Assembly: GCF_000344685.1 (NCBI RefSeq)
Contig: NW_006920410.1
Span: forward strand, 1,048,380 to 1,112,379
Length of the DNA stretch: 64,000 nucleotides
Origin: Gloeophyllum trabeum ATCC 11539
Taxonomy: Eukaryota; Basidiomycota; Agaricomycetes; Gloeophyllales; Gloeophyllaceae
Reading direction: 5' to 3'
In this document: in pieces, positions 1 to 10,856 of the stretch
Numbering within the stretch: position 1 is the stretch's first letter
How the letters are laid out: every line of letters begins with the position of its first letter
Translations under genes and position numbers: made by a program
The notes under the pieces: model-generated
What the model was told of the DNA's origin: nothing
Databases searched by the model: none
Seen by the model: the letters and a program-made list of their open reading frames with translations, nothing else

Positions 1-836
1 ACGGCGGCTATGCTTCATCTTATCAGTGGGCTGCGAGTGGCCCGCCGGCGGCCCGATTAGATTCTGGTTCGGTCTGACACAAAATATTCACGCCAACGTT
101 TCAAAGCACTAGTAGTTTAATAATATAGAGACATGTTTGGTAATACATTTATACACCTCCCTGCAATTATTATTTATAGCGCAAAACCGGTCCAAGTTAA
201 ATTCTGAATTCCGACCGGTCACAGGGTATGATTCTGGCTCTGAAATTATGATTTGGGCCCAGGGTCGCATAGAATCTGGGATTTACAAATGAATTTCTGG
301 CTCACTTAAAGACCATTCAGTATATAATTTATGTTATCTAGTTCAGTGATGTATCTGTGTAATAAATCCTGTATCACATATTTGACTGAGCCTGAACTTT
401 ATATGGTGGTTGAGCATTCATTTTGATATTCTGGCCCGCCCTAAAGTTTCGGAAGGCTCTTGTGTGAGATTGCGATCAGCCAGGCACTTGATCGCGTCAC
501 CTGTAGATAACGCGTGCTATAAATAGCTTGTCTACCACTGCACCAGCCTGAGCATGCAGCTTCGACTTCATGAAGACTTGAGGACTTGACTTTGCAGAAC
601 ACAACATGACAGGAGCTCATTTGTGGTATAAATTTGATATCTGGCTCTGGCCTTGTCAGTGTCAGGTTGACTCGAGCCCCAGAGCTCCGTGAGATGACCA
701 CTTTGAGTCACAGCCTCCGGTTTCAATCCTCCTCGCTGCCGTCGTGCGGTGCCCCTGTCCCATTTCCTCATAAAAGGCGCTGGCGTGGTTGACATTAACT
801 TGTCTTTCCTGTCTCCTGGTGGTGTGACACTGGACG
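1..836. other. Upstream stretch without a recognised gene
   Basis: I see no supported coding region here. Bases 60-420 are AT-rich and carry stops in every frame. Nearer 837 the sequence becomes more balanced and should hold the promoter and leader of the DNA ligase gene. The short open frames on the minus strand (about 440-960) overlap the first exon of that gene and show no recognisable family. Confidence 0.5.
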
Positions 837-2806
837 ATGTCAACGGACGAACTGGCAGAAATCAACGGCGTAAAGCCCAAGCAGCTGCTTGCTGACGGGG
901 AGGAGGTCGAAGTCAAGTCGATGACAAGGTATGCTATCCTTGTGTGCGGCCATACCTCAACCACCCATACGTCCCCAGCAACTCACAGTACAAAGTAAAG
1001 AGGACTTTCGACCATTACTATTGGTTAGTTTGACTTGCTACCTCACGTTCACCTCTCCCCGTTCTGAAGCGTCCTGCTGCGGCCACTGGCAGTTCATGCC
1101 CGGTAAGCAATGTCTTGACGTAGTTTTCTGCTCGCTTAGCCCCGATGTCCCTCATACGTACGTACCTTAGGCATGGAGGAATCAAGTATGTTGTCTCCCT
1201 GCTCGTTCCCAACGACTGTCCCTCAAGATGTGTGACCTTTCTGCACGTGTCAAGGGCGGCGCCCCCGTCAACGCGCGCACCTGCAAGCATCTCAAGAGCC
1301 TCCTCGGCGAGGCGTACGAAAAAGCGCGTCTACAGCTCAAGAACCCTCACGGGAACGTGTCCAAACCCTCTGGCAAAGGAAAAACAGCACAGAAGCGTAA
1401 GAAGGCCGACGGCGACGGCGACGATGACGCGAAACCGGGAAAGAAGCAGAAGAACGTCGATGATGAAGATGAAGAGGAGGATGAGGACGCGCCGCCTGCT
1501 CCTACCAGGGGTAAGAAAACGGTCCCAAAACTACTCCTCGCGAACAAGTGGGATATCGTGGACGGTCCTGACCCCACCGGCTGGTGGATTTCTGAGAAAT
1601 TGGACGGCGTCAGGTGAATATTGATATCACCTTGAGAGTGTCGAGCGGACGTGCTTATAGTGACGTAGAGCGTACTATGACGGCAAGCGCATGCTCAGCA
1701 GACTCGGTAACCCGTTCACGCCACCTTCCTGGTTTCTCGATAGTAAGCGTTCCGTCTCCCCTGGCGTACCAACTGTGACGATCGAGGTGTCGCAGAATTG
1801 CCGAAGGATGTTACGCTGGATGGAGAAGTCAGTCCACTCTAGCACCTGGATGTGTCTATTGATATTGAACCGGCGCAGCTCTTCGGCGGGCGGGGCGAGT
1901 TCCAAGCCACAGTATCTATCGTCAAAACGCTCAACTCCAAGCTCTGGGAGAACATCACCTTCCAGGTCCGTCCTCCTTTCGTCCCTCCCCTTCCCCTCTT
2001 CCCTTACCCACCCAATCCCCTCGTAACAGGTCTTCGACGTCCCTTCAATGGGCACCCAGCCCTTCGAGGACCGCATCGCTTACCTCACGCGCACCTTCGG
2101 CGCGGGCGGGACGCACGCGTGTAAGGAGGTCGTCGTCGTGCACCACGAGCGGGCCGAGAGCCGCGAGCACGTCCTGCGCCGGCTCAAGGCGGTCGAGAAG
2201 GAGGGTGGGGAGGGGCTGATGCTCCGCGAGCCGGGGTCGTGAGTGCTGCGCGGTGCCGTGCGAGATTCAGTGGTTGACTGATGGGTATCGTGTGGCAGGG
2301 TTTATGAGGGACATCGGTCCAGCACGTTGCTCAAGATCAAGGTTTGCACTTTGCCTGGCTCAAGCTCAGGCTCGCATTGATCTTCCGCACGATATCAGAC
2401 GTTCTACGACGCTGAAGCTGTCGTGACGGGCTACGTCCCCGGGAAGGGCAAGCACAAAGGCAGCACGGGCGCGCTCAAATGCAAGATGGCTTCGGGAAAG
2501 GTCAGTTGTCCTCCGCAGCGATGCCCTACCGCGCTCACAGGCCCCACAGGCCTTCAGCGTTGGGAGCGGGCTGAGCGACAAGCAGCGCCGGAGCCCGCCT
2601 AAAGTCGGGGCGATCATCACGTATCGCTTCCAAGAGCTCACCAAGGACGGCGTACCTAGGTATGATTTGTTTTCCAAACGACGTAACAATGAGACTCAAC
2701 TTTCGGAAGGTTCCCGACGTTCATAGGGGAGGCTATTGACAAATCTGAGCCCAAAGATGCTGAAGTACCGGCTTCACGCATAGTGAAGAATGCTACGAGT
2801 GCATAG
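837..2806 (+). CDS. SWIM zinc finger ATP-dependent DNA ligase (small type)
   Basis: The spliced gene encodes a small ATP-dependent DNA ligase, which seals nicks through a lysyl-AMP intermediate. The nucleotidyltransferase motifs are in order: motif I EKLDGVR with the reactive Lys (near 1595), motif Ia SRLGNPF, motif III LDGELFGGRGEF after a splice, IIIa VFDVPSMGTQPFEDR, motif IV EGLMLREPGS and motif V LLKIK. A short OB-type domain follows and the gene ends TAG at 2804-2806. Before the ligase core a SWIM-type finger (CxC...CxH) is assembled from exons 979-1023, 1093-1102 (10 bases), 1171-1185 (15 bases) and the exon from about 1255, giving YYCSCP-AWRNQ-...-ARTCKH. A Lys/Asp/Glu-rich linker (about 1360-1500) joins the finger to the ligase. 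The exon model is mine, but the phases agree at every junction. The length and the OB domain are closer to small viral/bacterial-type ligases than to LIG1, LIG3 or LIG4; horizontal origin is only inference. The gene is convergent with the next one. Confidence 0.85.
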
Positions 2807-2911
2807 TGATGCTCCAAAGATACCCGAACCCTACTCTACATGTCACTCTATATTGAAACACTCATATGTGGACTACTGACCAAAATATTGTTGTGAGGAA
2901 ATAGTCGTGTT

Positions 2912-5371
2912 TCATTCTACTTGCTTCCACATAGCTTCCAACTGCGCAACCTCCATCATCTCTCCGCCGCTCACAATCGACATGCCCATAGCCGCTTGGC
3001 TCTGCTGCGCAGCATGCGCTCCCGCCATCGTATTCCACCCATACCCCACCGACGAATTCCCGTAATGCGCATGATGCCCGGTCATGCTCGCCCCTACGAT
3101 TCTGTCCCCGCCCATGACCATCGACGACGCTATCAAATTCGTGGTCTTAATGGACGCGCGCGCCTTCGTCAACGCGACGATGAACTGGCAGCGCGGCACC
3201 GTGGCCTCGTACACCTGGCGACGGTGCTGCGCGAACGTGGTGAACAGCGTGATATCGCGCTTCTCGCACGCTTCCTTCCAGAGTGCGCGCATCCGCGGGG
3301 AGTACAGCTCGCACATGCATCCTTTCTCCACAAACTCGGCACGCGCTGTGATTTCGTTGTCCAAAGCAGTACCTTTGGCAACGTCGGTGTAGCATTCTTC
3401 GCAAGCGGTGAACGCCCCTGGGATGCCCCACCACCTGGAATTGGTGACTGCAGTCGACCCACGACAGATGGGCATGTTCGCCTTGACTTTGACGTAGTCT
3501 GCGAAGACGCAGTAGTCGTCCATGTCGACGGCTCGAGCGAACTTCACCCTGAACTCGCGAGCCCGAGGGGCACCGTCTGTGAAGTCGCAGATTCGGGCAG
3601 ACCCAGGCGGGTAGCGCCGCAGCTTGAACTTCTGGGCGAACGATGGCCATGGACGGACCCAGCAGTAGAAGCAGCCGGGGCATATATCGAAGTTTTCACA
3701 CCCCTCCGCAAGAACATACCACCCGTCATATTCAACGCCTTCCGCCGTGCATGCTGCAGTTGTCGCCACGACTCTGGTGGCCTCCCACCATACTTGGAAC
3801 GGCAGCTTCTCTTCCAGCATGACATCCCATGTAAGCTTTATCTTGCTAATGGCCAGGCAGCACTTCCATTGCTGAGTAGCGTGAGACATGAAAGACGTCT
3901 GCACCGGTTCGAAAAGGTCTGCCCATCCGGAGAAAACGATGTGGTCATGATAGCATGCATCGCAGACGTATGCATCCGGAATGTACGACCTGGGTTTGAA
4001 CCACTTCCTCGCGGTCGCGCTCTGGAGGCCGTCTCCCGGACAACCTGGAATACTCTGCCGGAGCCTCCAGATATCCACAAATCCGCGCCAGTACCCTTGT
4101 CTTGAATACTCCGTGAGAGCTGTTCCAAAACATGGATGGGCAATATCACAGACCCAGGTATCGCCAGGAGCATGCTGGTGAAGATTGAGTGTGAAATAAG
4201 CGGCAAAAGACGTCGAACAGACGATATCTTCGTAGCAGGCTTCGCACGCGACGAATTCCGCCAAATCATGATTTGAATACCACTTCAGCCCCTGTCCTCC
4301 TTTCACCCCTTGCAGACCGTGACACGCCGGTATTTTGACGCGCCGTGCCATATATGAGAGAGCTACATCGAGATTCCTCGCGCTCACCGCCTCGTCCCAG
4401 ACCTGTAGCATCCGGGGGCGATTGAAGTCGCAGCATGTCAGCATCCCAGGCTGTGTCCCGGGGCGTGGCTTGAAACGATCCCCAAATGCTGTTCGCTGTA
4501 CATGGCTTGTATAACATTCTTCGCAAATGTTGAACCCCGGTACAGAGTCAATGTTATACCAGGTACACCAATCCACGTATATTCCTTTGGGGCATATTCT
4601 GCGTGACCGAGAAGATTGACGAGCAGGAGGGGAAGGTTCCTGATCTCGAGGTGGTCGCTGAGATGATTCTCCTGGCTCATGAGTGGCTGCTGAGGAGTAG
4701 GGACGCGGACTTCTTCTTCCCGCCGAGGCAGGTCCCGAACTGCTTAAACTATCATTTTGCCGCCGTGGCATGGAAGTGCCATCATGCTGCCTGCCGTCGC
4801 GTGGACCCGTGCTTACGGTGTCGTGAGGTCGTGCACTTCGTCTTCCCTCGTGCACTGCTACTGTTAGTAAGGCAGGTCCAGGGTACGCAGTCGACACCAC
4901 AGTCGACTGGTCCGGTACAGTGATGGGGCAGATGTCAGTCATGGTGGACCAGGGCCGATTGGGGAGGGGCGGGGGTGATCCATGTTCTTCAGGGGGGTCC
5001 GGCGAGTAAGGGGGAGGTGCTGGTTCGTCCTCTGGTCTTGTATACAACTGAGCAAAATGCTCCGCAAGGTTAGATAACTCTTCAGCAGCGTGGGGAGGCT
5101 GAGACGGGGCATGATGTTGGGGGGGCTTGGAAGGTTGTGCGAGAACATCCGTAGGCCGGCTCTGCGAGGGTACGGGAGGCCGCGGAGGAACCGTCGGGCG
5201 AGGCGGAACCGGAGGCCTAGAGTGCGCGGGTGGATGAGGAGAAGCAGAGGGCCGGGGAGGGATTCGAGGAGGAGAAGGCGGTCCCCTGGCAAGGTAAGGA
5301 TGGCGAGGCGGCAATGAAGGACAGGGAACGGCCGGCGGTGACCCTGGAATAGTCCCATGGTAATAGCTCAT
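2912..5371 (-). CDS. Proline-rich protein with five cysteine (CxxCY) modules
   Basis: A single open frame of 819 residues starts with ATG at 5369-5371. Residues 1-255 are disordered and strongly Pro/Arg/Ser-rich (PPRP and PPVP runs). From Cys260 to about residue 740 there are five modules of roughly 95 residues. Each has an initial C, a W/WY pair, then F-x-x-C-x-x-C-Y (CEECY, CEACY, CDACY, CPGCF, CEECY), an aromatic stretch and a further CC, CD or CxC pair before the next module begins with PxC or CxG. The spacing suggests zinc binding but matches no zinc finger I can name. The last 80 residues are rich in Gly, Ala and Met. I know similar proteins only as uncharacterised fungal proteins, so function is unknown. 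There is no signal peptide or membrane segment. No intron is visible, unlike most neighbours. Confidence 0.8.
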   Translation of the reverse strand: MSYYHGTIPGSPPAVPCPSLPPRHPYLARGPPSPPRIPPRPSASPHPPAHSRPPVPPRPTVPPRPPVPSQSRPTDVLAQPSKPPQHHAPSQPPHAAEELSNLAEHFAQLYTRPEDEPAPPPYSPDPPEEHGSPPPLPNRPWSTMTDICPITVPDQSTVVSTAYPGPALLTVAVHEGRRSARPHDTVSTGPRDGRQHDGTSMPRRQNDSLSSSGPASAGRRSPRPYSSAATHEPGESSQRPPRDQEPSPPARQSSRSRRICPKGIYVDWCTWYNIDSVPGFNICEECYTSHVQRTAFGDRFKPRPGTQPGMLTCCDFNRPRMLQVWDEAVSARNLDVALSYMARRVKIPACHGLQGVKGGQGLKWYSNHDLAEFVACEACYEDIVCSTSFAAYFTLNLHQHAPGDTWVCDIAHPCFGTALTEYSRQGYWRGFVDIWRLRQSIPGCPGDGLQSATARKWFKPRSYIPDAYVCDACYHDHIVFSGWADLFEPVQTSFMSHATQQWKCCLAISKIKLTWDVMLEEKLPFQVWWEATRVVATTAACTAEGVEYDGWYVLAEGCENFDICPGCFYCWVRPWPSFAQKFKLRRYPPGSARICDFTDGAPRAREFRVKFARAVDMDDYCVFADYVKVKANMPICRGSTAVTNSRWWGIPGAFTACEECYTDVAKGTALDNEITARAEFVEKGCMCELYSPRMRALWKEACEKRDITLFTTFAQHRRQVYEATVPRCQFIVALTKARASIKTTNLIASSMVMGGDRIVGASMTGHHAHYGNSSVGYGWNTMAGAHAAQQSQAAMGMSIVSGGEMMEVAQLEAMWKQVE

Positions 5372-6697
5372 GAGGCAGCAATTGGAGGTCTGTGTGACGT
5401 CCCTCCCTAATGCAGCGCCAATAGTACTAGTTGAAATCCTGTTATAGCTTCACGGGAGGCCATGACCACGAGAACTTCAGCTTTCCTTATTTGATTCATG
5501 ACTCTCCAACTCACCTGCGCAGGCCCAACAGGGAGATGTCTGGGCTGGTCAACGAGAGTCGACGTCTTCTATAATATCAGGGGAGGTGCTGTTTGAATAT
5601 GTAAGGAGTCGCGGCTTCATGATCGCTAAATAAGCTGCCCCGGTTGCGAGACCCAGGCACCATAATGAATAGCCTTCCTGGATAAAACACAACCTTTGAC
5701 GGTTCGGAACTGTCAAAGGGCATGCTATACCATGGCCATCATGGCCCCTATAATCACCGCAATTTAATCGTCTCTGGTAAGGACAGGACATATAAGTTCC
5801 TGGGAAGGAACAGTGCCGAGTCCTCGATAAGGCGGTTCGCCAGATGCCTTCGGCATATTGTGTCTGTTCCAAGTTGGACCCAAGCTGTCAGCGGACTGCG
5901 ACGAGTGTATGTACAGCCATGAGCAACTTTCGCTGCCAGTGGCCGTTAGGCCCAAGCTCGAAGCTTGACGATGAGTCAAGGATCGTGGTAGTGCTGTGGG
6001 CAGAATTCCGGGGAGGGCTTTCTGCCATCTGCCAGGCAGAATGGCAATTGCCAGGTGGCAGAAGAGTGGCAGATGTCCTCGAGCTCACTACAAGGAGGAA
6101 AAACATGATTTAATAGGGTTTGCCGGTATTTCCTCAAGCTCTTGTGGTATTTGATGCCCCTCAGGGCATTTGGAGATAGTCCGAGCTTGGTCTGTCATGT
6201 TCTCTCATGTGGCTGGACATGCCACCCAACTCCGGTGATTGCCGTGACAAACTCTGAGACGTCCTTGACCTCAAAACATCGCAAGGTATCCGGCGTAGAT
6301 GCTTGGCCCACGTCTCTGGACCACTAGCGATGTCATTGATGGATTAAAACTCCGGCCAAACAGCCAAGTATGGCAGTTAAGTTATATATAGTGGTATATC
6401 TGCCACCCCTTCCGTTCATTTCTGCCATCTGCCATGGCAATTTCTAGGTAGCACAAATGTGACGTCTGCCTGGCAGCATTCTGCCAACAACACTAGATCG
6501 TGGCGAGCGGCCCTTGCAATTGCTCGAGCGGCGTTCAACGCACTCGTTTGCGCATATCATAACGTTCTCGCCCAGATTCCCTGTCGAACGTTACATTCAC
6601 CCTGGACCCGTGCAGCGGTCGTATGTAAGTGCATTAGAAAACAGTTCCTGTCCGTAATTATATACACCGAGATAACAACAATGAATGACTAGGATAA
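5372..6697. other. Gene-poor spacer with candidate inverted-repeat element
   Basis: No coding region is supported in this 1.3 kb. It contains the promoter side of the cysteine-module gene (left), the 3' side of the beta-COP gene (right) and the TGCCA/TGGCA-rich inverted-repeat element at 6021-6486. Short open frames on both strands have no family likeness. Confidence 0.5.
6021..6486. repeat. Candidate MITE-like element with complex inverted ends
   Basis: The left end (6021-6074) and right end (about 6399-6486) share TCTGCCA, GGCAATT and TCTGCCTGGCAG blocks in opposite orientation. Both ends are also internally palindromic (TGCCA and TGGCA). The roughly 320 bases between them have no open frame of note. 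This looks like a short non-autonomous element or a foldback repeat. I could not identify a clear target-site duplication, so its exact limits and class are uncertain. Confidence 0.45.
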
Positions 6698-9600
6698 TCA
6701 AGGGACTGGAGGCTTGTTATCCTTTTGAGCTATGGGGATCATGAGTTTATGTTCCCAAGATAGCTAATCACCAGGTACTTACCCATGGTGATCCGATCAC
6801 CGAGCGACAATGCAATTCCTTGCGTTTTGCTGCGAATACGTACATGTCCCGTAAGACCGGTTTCGCATGTCTCGACGCTGAGGTTGGCCAGCGCATCCTC
6901 ACCTACAGATGCGGTGAGAATACCGCATAGGATGGAGGTCGAGTAACTTACCGAACAGGCTGCGAGCGTACATGTTGGCCGAGAGGAAACCACAGTCGCC
7001 AGACATAGCACCCTCCGGAGTGAGGCATGACATATTCGTTGACTGCATGATGTGCTTCAGGTACTCTCGTGGATCACTGCAGGCCGACAGTTATCATAGC
7101 AAGCCGTACATGAAGCTGGGCACTTACGATATCGACGTGTTGACGTTAACCCGATTCTCCCATTCAAACTCTGTCCACATAGCTCGGAACTACGGCAAAC
7201 GCATTATTGAGATAGTTAGGATGAAGTCGGATTGACGACATACCTGACCCTCCGTGCAGTACGCGGGCTTAATGTAATCCATGATGTCGATATGGATGTC
7301 GTTCAAGATCACGCAAGATTCCGACATATTGGGGCCCTCCCATAGTATACTTCCAAAGATGACACCGGTCTCTGTTGACGAGACCTGATACAACAGGTCA
7401 GAGCAAGTCAACCACGCAGAATTCATCCCACTTACCTTGATGGTCGCCTTTATGCTTTGGAAACTGTGCGGTGCGATGGTATACACTGATGGCCGTTCTA
7501 CCAGTTTTAGGTCCCCTAGAGTGGCGAAATCCAGGCAGAGGTTTTGAAGTGTGTTCGGGGTCTGGTTGACCAAAAGTACATCTATGGTATTCACAATGAA
7601 GCATAAGCTCACAGCGTAGTCCACGCTGGGACTTACCAAGAAGAATATCGAAGCCTTGCACCTTGACATACGCCTCAGCATATATAGGATCAGAGAAGCC
7701 TACGTTAAAGCTTATCAGTATAGCAACAAAGAATCATGAATCCAGGACTGTCACAGACCGGTTAACTGAGATATACGGCTAAGGTTGGAGATGAAGTCTT
7801 CCTGAAGATCGCCGGACCCTGTAGCCTTGCTAATATCCTCATCGAACTGTGGGCATAGATCAGCATCGAGCGGCCCTTTATTTCAACCATGGCACACACG
7901 TCTATGATATCGTCCGCGGCCTTCTTTGAGAATTGCCTGAAAGTCAAGAGGTCGTCCACCTGTACGATAGCTTCCTTGGTTGTCTCTGCAGCTTTCTTCT
8001 CTGCGGCGCGCTTCTGTAACAGAACATCAGAATTTCACGTGGACTGCTCGGGGACTAGCTATACTACCTCTTGAGCGGTGAGCATGTAGCTGTATGCGGA
8101 CCGCGTATCATGCAAGAAGATCTCGTGTACAGGTGGTTTCTCCTCCAATTCACTCAGAGTTTGAATGCAGTTTAGAATGCGCTCTAGTGAGTCCTCGTCA
8201 ATGGGGTGCGTCACAAATTTCGATTGACCCGCGCGGATAATGGAAGTCATCATAAGCATAGCCTAGTAATAATGCCATAATCAGATGATGCTGTCTGGTT
8301 AAAAATAGGAGCCTGACCTCAGCTTTCAGTGAGTTTGCTCTCTTCCGGTCTGTCGAGAGTTCGTCGAATCGCATGACTAACTTGGTAAGTGCGGCAGCTA
8401 GGATGGCACCAGTGAAGAAGTCGCCGCCCAGAAGAAGTGCTACGAGAAGCATGGTGCATGGGTTACAGTAGCTTCTGCGGCAGCACAAGACATGACTTAC
8501 TTCGCAGAGGAGGCTTAGCTGCAGCCCTGACGGCTTCCAACTTCGAGCTGCTGGTGCTCGTAAAAGCCGTCTCGGTCGCGTACGTCCCATCCGCCAGCAC
8601 TCTCGGCTTCCCACTGGGTACAGCAGTACCATTCGGCTTTCCGTTCTCCTTTGCAGCGTCAGTTTCCCCGTCGGGAACGGTCTCCTCCATGAGCTTTTGC
8701 TCTGCCGACAATATAGGGATTTCACCGATAATTTGTCGGATACCCTGCAAGGTCTCCGTTATCCCAGGAACATTCTCTACATACTCTCCCAATATCCAGA
8801 AAACGCCCCGGAATACTTTCGCAGACTTCATCTCGGGGAGAGTTTGGATGAGGCGTTCACAGACGGTCTGGCGCAGGCTGGGGAACTTCTCGACGACCTC
8901 CCTAGAAACGTTATCCTGCTATGAGTGAAGACCACAATACATATTGTTGTATGTACAGACCGGACGAAGGCCACGACGTCCAACGCTGACGGGTTGTTGG
9001 AGTCCCCAAGGAAGTCCATGAGCGCATGCACAACACTGGCAGCAACTTCTGAGAACTTGATAGCGCATACATGAATGGACTGGATGAGGAGCTGTCTGTA
9101 TTCCGAATTCTGATAGTGATGACATTAGATTACGATCTCTGACGATCTCTTAAGAAAAACAGTAACGTGCCTTCTCGAAGTCCTGCTCCTGGGTTCGCTG
9201 CAGTTGCTTCTTCAGGAATAGTACGACCTCCTCGACGTTCCGGCTTGACACCATGCGTAATACGAGGCTCATCGCCTTCCGTCGTACTTCCATGTCCGCG
9301 CTACGGGACATGAGCTGCTGTGCATGCGATCCTACAATAACCCTTTACCTTGATAAGACCTGGATGACATCCATGACCAAACCATCTAATACGTGCCCGT
9401 GTTTTGAGTACAAGGCATCCAGGCGGTCCAGGACGATCAGTTTGACGTTGTTGTCGGATTCCTTGACCGCAAGGTTGATAAAGCAGGAGGCGGCAGCTTC
9501 CATGTTTGTAAACCATTAGTGAACTACGCAAGACCGCGTGGCAAAGTTCCGAACGACTTACCTTTGACTGCTGCCGGGTTTTGTGTCAGGGTGGTCAATG

Positions 9601-10629
9601 TCGATGCAGCCTCGTATCTTACAGTATGCGAAGACGCGTTGACGAGTTCGAATATGCAGCGTATCCACCGTGACTGAACAGCTCTGAGAATCCCTCGATC
9701 CAAGAGGAGCAGGGAACTAAATACGCACGCGATGTGTCGAATCCGTCTTACAATCCAACCGAATGACTTCAATCACGCTCATCTGTAGCAGTTCGTCCAA
9801 GGTCGAAATCTGGTCATACACCTGTAAAATGTATTGCACGGCTTTGTCCATCGCGCAGTTCGCCAGGAACACAAATGCATTCCTCTTGCACGTCGCGTCC
9901 GACTCCGCGGCGAGGAACGTCTGGATCAGCTCGGGGGCATCAGGAATGAGGTGTTCAAATGAGCGGTATATGGTGTAGACGGCGAATACAGCATTCTTGC
10001 GGACGTAAGAGTGACGGTGCTCAAGACAGGCGCGGCAAGTGGGGATGAGGGGTTCTAGCAATTCGGCGTCTTTCGAGATCTTTTGTAGGAAGCGAAGAGT
10101 TGACCCCCGGATGTACTCGTTCGGATGTTGCTGAAATATGTTTGAACGTGAGCCGTGATAAGTTAGGAAACTCAGAAACTCACAAGGTCATTCCGGATGG
10201 CGTTACTGAGTTCATGTCATAGCTCAGCTTGGCTGTCTTATACGGTACAAACAGTACTAGACGTACACCACCAAGATCATCTCTTGCTTGAGCTTCCCCT
10301 CGTCGTCATATTTGGGGCAGACTTCCCAGTAGAAGTGCAATAGCTTCTTCAGCTGCTTATTCTTCGAGGGCATAACATATTGGATTACAGGCATCAATAG
10401 TTGCGGCTACCCGTCACATCACCGAGCTTAGTGTTCGCTAAGGCACACATAGTAAATACGGGCACACCTGAGGATTCCCATTAATGGTGGACACTATAAT
10501 CCTCCTTAGAGTATCCAGCTTCACTTCATCTGAACCCTTCTGCAACGCGGTGCGAAGCTCCTGTGTCGTAGGAGACTCTGCATGATCGTCGCTGACAATC
10601 GTGTAGCATGTTGAGTCCGCTGCCGACAT
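6698..10629 (-). CDS. SEC26: Coatomer subunit beta (beta-COP)
   Basis: This is a many-exon gene for beta-COP, the HEAT-repeat subunit of the COPI coat that drives Golgi-to-ER and intra-Golgi transport. The ATG is at 10627-10629. The first exon encodes a short leader followed by [21 protein letters not shown] central exon near 10060-9730 holds the family hallmark [19 protein letters not shown] and the following [12 protein letters not shown]. Downstream exons carry the alpha-helical solenoid and then the appendage domain. Near 6850-6780 the conserved end [20 protein letters not shown] is read, and after a last intron (donor just after ATGG at about 6781) the C-terminus [10 protein letters not shown] ends with TGA at 6698-6700. 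The gene is divergent from the CstF-64-like gene. The middle exon borders were not all resolved by hand, but the identity is secure. Confidence 0.93.
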
Positions 10630-10856
10630 GGGGGAAAGCTAGGATACAGCCCAGTAGAGACGTTCAGGACGCGACGGCCAGCGAGCCGGACTTTGGAGAT
10701 TCCAGGCAGCGGACATGGACACGACATACACTGTTACCATTTCCGGAAATGCGGTGCGTGGAAATATTGGTTCAGCGGTGGACTTCGTGAACCGTGTGTC
10801 CTCAGAGCGGTGGCGGAACTTGCCAAGCACTCTATGGTAAAGCACTTGTTTACATC
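10630..10856. promoter_or_regulatory. Shared divergent promoter, beta-COP and CstF-64-like
   Basis: Only 227 bases separate the two start codons, so the promoters of both genes must lie here. On the + strand a 41-codon open frame with ATG (10715-10840, MDTTYTVTISGN...) ends 16 bases before the start at 10857. It would be an upstream ORF if transcription starts above it. Confidence 0.5.

Noticed and set aside
1445..1500. Acidic/basic low-complexity codons as a mobile insert in the ligase
   Set aside because: Linkers of this sort between a finger and a catalytic core are common and the frame is continuous.
3084..3683. Frameshifted shadows of the cysteine-module gene
   Set aside because: The main frame is intact over 819 codons, so no pseudogene or frameshift needs to be assumed.
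2921..4105. 394-codon frame opposite the cysteine-module gene
   Set aside because: It is the antisense shadow of a GC-rich coding exon. The minus-strand protein has the ordered CxxCY modules and the + frame has none.
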